DNA from: Streptomyces sp. 6-11-2
GTDB taxonomy: Bacteria; Actinomycetota; Actinomycetes; Streptomycetales; Streptomycetaceae
Length of the DNA stretch: 64,000 nt
Direction of reading: 5' to 3'
Assembly (NCBI RefSeq): GCF_006540305.1
Contig: NZ_BJOR01000001.1
Span: 3,162,001-3,226,000, forward strand
Part shown: positions 16,684 to 23,626 of the stretch, piece after piece
How the letters are laid out: every line of letters starts with the position of its first letter
Numbering within the stretch: the stretch's first letter is position 1
Notes under the pieces: model-generated
Database searches by the model: none
What the model saw: only the letters and a program-made list of their open reading frames with translations
What the model was told of the DNA's origin: nothing
Translations under genes and position numbers: made by a program

Positions 16684-16728
16684 TGGAACCGCTTACGGGA
16701 TTCGAACCCGGGACTTACGCACGACGAG
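16684..16728 (-). pseudogene. Orphan 3' half of tRNA-Thr
   Basis: On the minus strand this segment repeats the tRNA-Thr from the anticodon loop (CTCGT then TGCGT) through the T arm (GGGTTCGAATCCC) to AAGCGG and CCA. It carries mismatches that break the outer pair of the T stem and change the acceptor end, and no 5' half is recognisable upstream. It cannot make a tRNA. Its extent, anticodon loop to 3' end, is that of a typical integrase attachment core. Confidence 0.75.
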
Positions 16729-16803
16729 AGTCGAGGACACCGCGAGCGTGACACTCACCGCCCGCCACGTCCACGCGCCTCCGCAGCCCACGGCCGAACG
16801 CCG

Positions 16804-16837
16804 AAAGACCAGCCAGGAGCATTCCCAGCTGGTCTTT
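16804..16837 (-). terminator. Terminator hairpin of tRNA-Thr
   Basis: AAAGACCAGC (16804-16813) pairs perfectly with GCTGGTCTTT (16828-16837) across a 14-nt loop, 8 bp beyond the tRNA 3' end on the minus strand. Confidence 0.65.
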
Positions 16838-16844
16838 CCGGTGG

Positions 16845-16918
16845 AGCCGCTTTCGGGATTCGAACCCGAGACCTACGCATTACGAGTGCGTTGCTCTGGC
16901 CATCTGAGCTAAAGCGGC
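16845..16918 (-). tRNA. tRNA-Thr (anticodon CGT)
   Basis: The minus strand folds as a full cloverleaf: acceptor GCCGCTT/AAGCGGC, D arm GCTC...GAGC, anticodon stem ACGCA/TGCGT with loop CTCGTAA (anticodon CGT, reading ACG), variable AGGTC, and T arm TCGGG-TTCGAAT-CCCGA. The discriminator is T, and a CCA end is encoded at 16842-16844. A terminator hairpin follows. A decayed copy of the 3' half lies 117 bp downstream. Confidence 0.96.
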
Positions 16919-17035
16919 GCGCTGCCGCATCATGATGCGATCGGCAACGTCGGTAAGTCTACACAGTTTCCGGGGGTGCTTCGCACGCCCCCCGGAGCGC
17001 CCCTGGGGCCGGGGCTCCGGGGTGCCGCGCGGTGG

Positions 17036-18655
17036 TCACGAGCAGCGCTTTCCGTTCGTCGGAGGGGTGCCCCGGAGGAGATAGGTGTTGATCTCGGAGT
17101 CGATGCAGCGGCTGCCGCGGCGGTAGGCGGTGTGGCCGTCACCGTCGTAGGTCAGCAGGCGGGCCGAGGAGAGCTGGCGGGACAGGGACTGGGCCCAGCG
17201 GTAGGGGGTCGCCGGGTCGCGGGTGGTGCCGACGACCACGATGGGGGCCGCGCCCTTGGCCTCGATGCGGTGCGGCCGGCCGGTGGGCTGTACCGGCCAG
17301 TACGCGCAGTTCAGCGTGTTCCAGGCGAGGCCGCGGCCGAAGACCGGGGAGGCCTTCTCGAAGGCGGGGAGGGATTCCTCCACCTGCTCGGGGCCTGCGA
17401 AGGGCGCCGGCAGGTCCAGGCAGTTCACGGCGGCGTTGGCGTACATCAGGTTGCTGTAGTGGCCGCCGGAGTCGCGTTCGTAGTAGCTGTCGGAGAGGGC
17501 CAGCAGCGTGGAGCCGTCGTTCTTCTTCATCGCCGACGCCAACGCCGAGCGCAGTTGCGGCCAGGCCGACTGGTCGTACATCGCCGCGATCACCCCGATG
17601 GTGGCGAGGGACTCGCCGAGACGGCGGCCCCCGGCGTCACCGGTGGGGATCGACCGGGCGTCGAGTTTGCGGAAGAAGGCGGCGAGCTGGTCGCCGACCT
17701 GCTTCGGCGTCGCGCCGCGGCCGCCGAGCGGGCAGTCGCTCTGCTGTACGCAGTCCTTCGCGAACGACTTGAAGGCCTCCTCGAAGCCCGCCGTCTGGTC
17801 CAGGTTCATCTGGCGCGCCGACAGCGAGGGGTCCATCGCCCCGTCCAGGACCAGGCGGCCGACGCGGTCCGGGAACAGACCGGCGTACGTGGCCCCGAGG
17901 AACGTCCCGTACGAGGCGCCGACGTAGTTCAGCTTTCCGTCGCCCAGCACCGCGCGCAGGATGTCCATGTCGCGTGCCGCCTCCGCCGTGGAGACGTGCC
18001 GCAGCAGGCGGGCGGCGCGCGCGCCGCAGCCCTCCGCGAACTTGCGGTACGCGGCGACGAGCGCGTCGGTCTCCTTGCCGTCGTCGGGCGTGAAGTCGGT
18101 CTGTGTGTACGTGTCCATGTCCCGGTCGTCGAGACACTGCACGGCCTCACTGCGGGAGACACCGCGCGGGTCCATCGCGACCAGGTCGTAGCGGGCGCTG
18201 ATCTCGGCCGGGTACCCGACACCGGCGTATTGCTGGAGGTAGGCGACGGCCGAGCCGCCCGGTCCGCCCGGGTTCAGCAGGAGTGAGCCGAGCCGCTTGC
18301 CCGGGCCGGACGCCTTCTTGCGGGCCACGGCCAGCCGGACGTCGCCGGCGGCGGGCCGGTCGTAGTCGAGCGGCGCCTTGAGCGTCGTGCACTCGAAGCC
18401 GGGCACCCCGCAGCTGCGCCAGGCCGGCTTCTGCTCGTAGTACGGCGACAGGATGGGTGGCGTGGCCCGCGGCAGGGCGGCCAGCGCCGCGTCCGCCGCG
18501 GGCTCGGTCCGGCGCTGCGTGGTGCCGGGGGTACAGGCCGAGACCAGCAGGGCGGCGGCCGCCAGGAGGGTGCCGCCCGCACGGGCCGCACGGAGCGGGG
18601 TTCGGGGCCGGGGGCCTCTGCTGCTGTTCGGACGAAGGGCGCGCCTGATGTGCAT
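17036..18655 (-). CDS. Secreted alpha/beta hydrolase, tripeptidyl aminopeptidase-like lipoprotein
   Basis: A 539-residue exported enzyme of the TAP/SlpD group. The signal peptide ends in lipobox LVSAC. The catalytic triad is visible: Ser in VGASYGTFLG, Asp in TTRDPATPYRWA and His in GDGHTAYRRG; the oxyanion region is LLNPGGPGGSAV. The C-terminal region carries TAP-like cysteines (RCIDSEINTYLL and KRCS at the end). It should cleave short peptides at their N-terminus on the outer membrane face. The tRNA-Thr gene lies downstream in the same orientation. Confidence 0.9.
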   Translation of the reverse strand: MHIRRALRPNSSRGPRPRTPLRAARAGGTLLAAAALLVSACTPGTTQRRTEPAADAALAALPRATPPILSPYYEQKPAWRSCGVPGFECTTLKAPLDYDRPAAGDVRLAVARKKASGPGKRLGSLLLNPGGPGGSAVAYLQQYAGVGYPAEISARYDLVAMDPRGVSRSEAVQCLDDRDMDTYTQTDFTPDDGKETDALVAAYRKFAEGCGARAARLLRHVSTAEAARDMDILRAVLGDGKLNYVGASYGTFLGATYAGLFPDRVGRLVLDGAMDPSLSARQMNLDQTAGFEEAFKSFAKDCVQQSDCPLGGRGATPKQVGDQLAAFFRKLDARSIPTGDAGGRRLGESLATIGVIAAMYDQSAWPQLRSALASAMKKNDGSTLLALSDSYYERDSGGHYSNLMYANAAVNCLDLPAPFAGPEQVEESLPAFEKASPVFGRGLAWNTLNCAYWPVQPTGRPHRIEAKGAAPIVVVGTTRDPATPYRWAQSLSRQLSSARLLTYDGDGHTAYRRGSRCIDSEINTYLLRGTPPTNGKRCS

Positions 18656-18827
18656 CCAGCGAGCGTAACTCTCCGCGATCGCGTGAGTGCGTTACGTGCG
18701 GGGCGTTCCCCGTACGAGTGACGCCATCGGCGCCGGTGGCCTCGGCGTTGCCGGCGTCCCGACCTATTCGGTGTACTCCGTGGCCTCGGCGTTCTCGGCG
18801 TTGCACTCGGCGTACTCGGCGTTCTCG

Positions 18828-20033
18828 TCAGCCCGCCCTCAGGGCCATCGTCATCGCCTCCACCGCCAGCAGCGGGGCCACGTTGCGGTCGAGGGCGTCG
18901 CGGCAGGCGGCGATCGCCTCTATGCGGCGCAGGGTGGACTCGGGCGAGCCGCCGCGGGTGAGGCGCTCCAGGGTGTCCTCGACGTCCGCGTTGGCGATGG
19001 CCACGCGGGAGCCGAGCTGGAGGGCCAGGACGTCCCGGTAGAGGCCGGTCAGGTCGGTCAGGGCGATGTCGAGGCTGTCGCGCTGGGTGCGGGTGCGGCG
19101 GCGCTTCTGCTTGTCCTCCAGGTCCTTCATCACGCCCGCCGTGCCACGGGGCATCCGGCCGCCCTGGACCGCGCCCAGCGCTGCCTTCAGCTCCTCGGCC
19201 TCCTTGGCGTCCATCTCCTCCGCGAGTGCCTTGGCGTCGTCCGCCGCCGCGTCGACCAGTTCCTGGGCCGCCCTGAGGCAGCCGCCTATCTCGTCCACGC
19301 GCAGCGGGAGCTTCAGGACGGAGGTGCGGCGTTCGCGTGCGGCCGGGTCGGTGGCCAGGCGGCGGGCGCGGTCGATGTGGCCCTGGGTGGCGCGGGCCGC
19401 GGCGGCGGCGACGGCGGGGTCGACACCCTCCCGGCGTACGAGCATGTCCGCGACGGCGTCCACCGACGGCGTACGCAGGTTCACGTGGCGGCAGCGGGAG
19501 CGGATCGTGGGCAGGACGTCCTCGACCGAGGGGGCGCACAGCAGCCAGACCGTGCGCGGGGCGGGTTCTTCGACCGCCTTCAGCACGGCGTTGGCGGACT
19601 TCTCGTTCAGCCGCTCGGCGTCCTCGACGAGGATCACCTGCCAGCGGCCGGTCGCCGGGGCGGTGAACGACTTGCGCACGGTGTCCCGCATGTCGTCGGC
19701 GAGGATCTGCGTACCCACGGCGGCGACCGTGTTGACGTCGGCGTGGGTGCCGACCAGCGCCGTGTGGCAGCCGTCGCAGAATCCGCAGCCGGGGACGCCG
19801 CCGAGGGCGCGGTCGGGACTCACGCACTGGAGGGCGGCTGCGAAGGCGCGCGCCGTCTGCGTGATCCCCGCGCCGGGCGGCCCCGTGAACAGCCACGCGT
19901 GCGTCATCTTCGACGCCTCCGGGGGCGGCGCGTGCGTGGCGGCCGCGGTGACCAGGGCGTCGGCGTCCCGGGCAGCGGCGCTCAGCTGTTCGCTGACCTT
20001 CTCCTGCCCGACGAGGTCGTCCCACACGCTCAT
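18828..20033 (-). CDS. holB: DNA polymerase III delta' subunit
   Basis: A 401-residue clamp-loader subunit. It begins VWDDLVGQEKVSEQL and has GPPGAGITQTARAFAAAL where an active ATPase would have GxxGxGKT; loss of the P-loop lysine is normal for delta'. The zinc module is GCGFCDGCHTA, and LVEDAERLNEKSANAVLKAV plus TIRSRCRHVNL are the Walker B-like and sensor/SRC regions. It sits in the clamp loader with DnaX and HolA. The tmk fusion gene follows upstream in the same direction, as in many actinobacteria. The 172-bp gap to the peptidase gene holds repeated CGGCGTTCTCGGCGTT-like units. Confidence 0.93.
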   Translation of the reverse strand: MSVWDDLVGQEKVSEQLSAAARDADALVTAAATHAPPPEASKMTHAWLFTGPPGAGITQTARAFAAALQCVSPDRALGGVPGCGFCDGCHTALVGTHADVNTVAAVGTQILADDMRDTVRKSFTAPATGRWQVILVEDAERLNEKSANAVLKAVEEPAPRTVWLLCAPSVEDVLPTIRSRCRHVNLRTPSVDAVADMLVRREGVDPAVAAAAARATQGHIDRARRLATDPAARERRTSVLKLPLRVDEIGGCLRAAQELVDAAADDAKALAEEMDAKEAEELKAALGAVQGGRMPRGTAGVMKDLEDKQKRRRTRTQRDSLDIALTDLTGLYRDVLALQLGSRVAIANADVEDTLERLTRGGSPESTLRRIEAIAACRDALDRNVAPLLAVEAMTMALRAG

Positions 20034-20172
20034 GGGTCACGCCGCCCTTTCGTCATGGTTCGTGGTGCAGGATCCATTGTGCGGGGCACCACTGACAACA
20101 CGGCGGGCGGCCTCGCGCGCATCGGCAGGCGCACCACCGCCCCGATCGCCCGATCGGCGCCCGTCCGACGGC

Positions 20173-23100
20173 TCAGCGCCGCCGGCCCCGGCCGTCGTCA
20201 CCGTCGCCGAACCCCTTGCCGTCCTCGCGCGGGCCCAGCAGCTCGTCCGCCAGGGTCGGCAGGTCGTCGAGCGGCGTCTCCTCGGCCCAGTCCGGCCGCG
20301 GCCGCCGCCTGGCGACCGCCTCGGCGTCGACCCGGGGCAGCTCCCGCGTACGGTCGTCGCCCTGGTCGGGCCGCGCGGCCGGCGACCGCTCGTCCCGGAA
20401 GAGCCCGGGCGGAACCCGGTCCGTGGGGTCCTCCCCGCGCACCGGAGGCAGGACCGCCGTCTCGTCCGCGGCGCCCGGCGGGAAAGCCGGCAGTACGGCG
20501 GTCTCGTCCGCGACGCCCGACGGGACAGGCGGCAGTACGGCCGTCTCGTCGGCGGCCCCCGGCGGAACCACGGGCTTCGGCAGCTTCGCGGTCACCTCGG
20601 ACTCGGACTCGCCTGCCGTCCGCAGCCACGACTCCGCCGACCAGCGCGACCTCTCACGGGAGTCCTCTCCCGAGGCCGGGCCCGCCCCCTGGGCCGAGTG
20701 GGCCGAGTGGTCGGGGCCGTCGCCCGACGGCTTGCCGCTCCCCCGCTCGTCCCGCACCGGCGGCAGCACCGCCGTCTCGTCGGCGGGCCCGCCCGACGCG
20801 TTCGCCGGCGTCACCAGCGGCGTCGGCGCGGTCACCTCCTCCGGCGGCACCGCAGCGGCCGTCGGCTCGGTGGACCGGCGCGGCCCCGCCTGCGCGGTGG
20901 CCGTGGCCTGCTCCGCCGCCCGCCGGGCCTCCTCCGCCCGCAGCAGGGCCTCCTCGGCCTTGCGCTGCTTCTCCAGCCGCCGCGCCTCGGCCTCGGCGCG
21001 CAGCCGCTCCTCCTCCTCGGCCTGCCGGCGCCGCTGCTCCTCCTCGGCCTTGCGGCGCGCCTCGGCCTCCGCCCGTGCCCGCTCCTCCGCGAGCAGCCGG
21101 GCCTGCTCCTCCTCGGCCTTGCGCCGGGCCTCCTCGGCGCGCTGCCGGGCCTCCTCGGCCTGCCGCTCGGCCTCGCGCCGCTGCGCCTCCTCCAGCTCGC
21201 GCCGCTTGCGCTCCTCCTCCTCGGCGCGCAGCCGCGCCAGCTGCTCCTGGCGCTCGCGCTCCAGGCGCTCCTCCTCGGCCTTGCGCCGGGCCTCCTCCTC
21301 GGCCTTGCGGCGCGCCTCCTCCTCGGCCTTCTTCCGCGCTTCCTCCTGCGCCTTCAGCTCGGCCTCGGACAGCGGCAGCATCTGGTCGAGCCGGTGCCGG
21401 ACGACCGTGGTCACCGCCTCGGGCTCCTGCCCGGCGTCCACCACGAGGTAACGGCCGGGGTCGGCGGCGGCCAGCGCCAGGAAACCGGACCGCACGCGCG
21501 CGTGGAACTCGGCCGGCTCCGACTCCAGACGGTCGGGAGCCTCCGTGAACCGTTCACGGGCGGTCTCCGGCGAGACGTCCAGCAGGACCGTCAGGTGCGG
21601 CACAAGACCGTTCGTCGCCCAGCGGGAGATCCGCGCGATCTCCGTCGGGGACAGGTCGCGGCCCGCGCCCTGGTAGGCGACGGAGGAGTCGATGTACCGG
21701 TCGGTGATCACGACGGCGCCCCGCTTCAGCGCGGGCCGTACGACCGTGTCGACGTGCTCCGCGCGGTCGGCGGCGTACAGCAACGCCTCCGCACGGTGGG
21801 ACAGACCCTGCGAGGACACGTCCAGCAGGATCGAGCGCAGCCGCTTGCCCACGGGAGTGGCGCCCGGCTCGCGGGTGAGGACGACCTCGTGGCCCTTGGC
21901 CCTGATCCAGTCGGCGAGCGCCTCGGCCTGCGTGGACTTGCCGGCGCCGTCACCGCCTTCCAGGGCGATGAAGAATCCGGACTCCGCGGGGGCCGTCACC
22001 GGGTCGTCGCCGCCCCGCAGGGCGTCGACGAGGTCCTGTCGCAGCGGTACGCCGGAGCGGTCGTCGACCTTGGCGAGGACCAGCGCGGCCACCGGCAGGA
22101 GCAGCGCGCCGACCAGCATCAGCGTGAACGCGGCGCCACCGTGCGCGAACACGAACCGGCCGTCCTCGAGTCGGTGCGGGCCGATTCCGGCCGCGACCAC
22201 GGGAGCGAGCACGGCACCGAGCGCCACGAAGACCCGTACCACCGCGTGCAGGTGCTCGGTCATGCGCGGCTTGCGGTAGTCCTCGGCCTCCTGGTCGAGC
22301 AGCGTGTGCCCGGTGTTGGCCGCGGCGCCCGCGCTCACTCCGGCCAGCGCGAGGATCAGCAGGACCGTGGTGACGTCGGGGACCAGCCCGGCGGCGAGCA
22401 GGGCGACGCCGGTGAGCGCGATCGTCAGGGCCAGCAGCCGCCGCCGCGACAGGGAGACCAGCGCCTTCGGCGCCGTACGGATGCCGACGGCGACCCCGCC
22501 GGTCAGGGCGAGCACCGCCAGCCCGTACAGCACCGGGCCGCCGCGCAGGTCCGTGGCGTGCAGCACGCAGACGGCGACCGCGGCGGCGATCGCCCCGGCG
22601 ACGGACGCGCAGGCGAGCACGAGCAGCGGAACGGCACCCGTGCGGCCCTTGTCGACGCCGGAACCCGTCTTCGGGCGGCGCAGCCCCTCCAGCGGTGAGC
22701 GCGGGCGCGGGGTGCGGGTGCCGGGCAGTTCCAGGTAGGTCAGCACGGACAGGGACGCGGCGAACAGGCCGGCCGCGACGTACGCGCCGAGGGCCGCCTG
22801 GTGCTGGTCGAACCAGGCGATGCCGGTGCCCAGGAGGTTGTTGAGCAGGGAGGCGGCGACCAGGGCGGCGGCCGCCAGCGGGACCGCCAGGAAGGTGGTC
22901 CGCAGCGACAGGCGGCGCAGGGCGTCCATGTGGTCCGGCAGCGGGCGCACCGTGGCGCCCTCCGGGGGCGGGGCGGGCAGGAGCGCGGGGGCCGCGCCCT
23001 CCCGGCACACGCTCCAGAAACGCTCGGCGACCCCGGTCACGAAGACGGTGACGAGGAGGAAGGCCAGGGCGTCGTCCGGCGTCCAGTCGATCCACAGGGG

Positions 23101-23502
23101 CGCGACGATCAGCAGGGCGGCGCGCAGACCGTCGGCGCCGACCATGGTCCAGCGCCGGTCGAGCGGTCCCTCCTGGGAAGTGAGCGAGGTGAGGGGTCCG
23201 AGGAGGACCGCGCCGAAGAGCAGCGTCGCCAGGACGCGCGCTCCGAAGACCGTCGCCACTGCGAAGGCCACGCCCCGGTAGCCACCGCCGAAGGGGCCCG
23301 CGGCGACCGCCGCCTGGAGGGCGAGGACGACCAGGACCAGGAGCGCGAGGGTGTCCCCGACGCCTCCCACCAGTTGGGCGCTCCACAGCCGCCGAAGCTG
23401 CGGCCGGCGCAGCAGGGCGCGGACGGCGCGCTCGCGGGAATCGGCCATGAGTGCGTCGTCGGGTGCGGAGGGGTGGGCCGTTGGCTGCTCGGCTCGCGTC
23501 AT
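20173..23502 (-). CDS. tmk: Thymidylate kinase fused to an MFS-like membrane domain and a long coiled-coil tail
   Basis: An 1109-residue fusion. Residues about 25-495 form a 12-segment MFS-like membrane domain (RRLWSAQLVGGVGDTLALLV). Residues about 505-715 are thymidylate kinase: IALEGGDGAGKSTQAEAL (P-loop), VVLTREPGATPVGKRLR and ITDRYIDSSVAYQGAG. Residues about 715-875 are a charged coiled coil made of ARRKAEEE-type repeats. The tail to 1109 is disordered and holds four ADETAVLP motifs. The kinase makes dTDP from dTMP; the membrane part would tether it. This fusion is known in Streptomyces, but the roles of the extra parts are not established. Confidence 0.92.
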   Translation of the reverse strand: MTRAEQPTAHPSAPDDALMADSRERAVRALLRRPQLRRLWSAQLVGGVGDTLALLVLVVLALQAAVAAGPFGGGYRGVAFAVATVFGARVLATLLFGAVLLGPLTSLTSQEGPLDRRWTMVGADGLRAALLIVAPLWIDWTPDDALAFLLVTVFVTGVAERFWSVCREGAAPALLPAPPPEGATVRPLPDHMDALRRLSLRTTFLAVPLAAAALVAASLLNNLLGTGIAWFDQHQAALGAYVAAGLFAASLSVLTYLELPGTRTPRPRSPLEGLRRPKTGSGVDKGRTGAVPLLVLACASVAGAIAAAVAVCVLHATDLRGGPVLYGLAVLALTGGVAVGIRTAPKALVSLSRRRLLALTIALTGVALLAAGLVPDVTTVLLILALAGVSAGAAANTGHTLLDQEAEDYRKPRMTEHLHAVVRVFVALGAVLAPVVAAGIGPHRLEDGRFVFAHGGAAFTLMLVGALLLPVAALVLAKVDDRSGVPLRQDLVDALRGGDDPVTAPAESGFFIALEGGDGAGKSTQAEALADWIRAKGHEVVLTREPGATPVGKRLRSILLDVSSQGLSHRAEALLYAADRAEHVDTVVRPALKRGAVVITDRYIDSSVAYQGAGRDLSPTEIARISRWATNGLVPHLTVLLDVSPETARERFTEAPDRLESEPAEFHARVRSGFLALAAADPGRYLVVDAGQEPEAVTTVVRHRLDQMLPLSEAELKAQEEARKKAEEEARRKAEEEARRKAEEERLERERQEQLARLRAEEEERKRRELEEAQRREAERQAEEARQRAEEARRKAEEEQARLLAEERARAEAEARRKAEEEQRRRQAEEEERLRAEAEARRLEKQRKAEEALLRAEEARRAAEQATATAQAGPRRSTEPTAAAVPPEEVTAPTPLVTPANASGGPADETAVLPPVRDERGSGKPSGDGPDHSAHSAQGAGPASGEDSRERSRWSAESWLRTAGESESEVTAKLPKPVVPPGAADETAVLPPVPSGVADETAVLPAFPPGAADETAVLPPVRGEDPTDRVPPGLFRDERSPAARPDQGDDRTRELPRVDAEAVARRRPRPDWAEETPLDDLPTLADELLGPREDGKGFGDGDDGRGRRR

Positions 23503-23555
23503 GCGTTCAGCCTATCGGGACCCACCGACAGCTTGGAGTGACCGTCCGGAGGCGC

Positions 23556-23590
23556 GCACGCCCCGACATCAAAGTGATGCCGGGGCGTGC
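23556..23590 (-). terminator. Terminator behind topA
   Basis: A 16-bp stem (23556-23571 with 23575-23590) has one mismatch and a 3-nt loop; its core is CACGCCCCG / CGGGGCGTG. It lies between the topA stop and the tmk start on the minus strand. Confidence 0.7.
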
Positions 23591-23626
23591 CTTTCGCAAA
23601 GGAGCCGTGAGGGATCCGCCGCGCGA

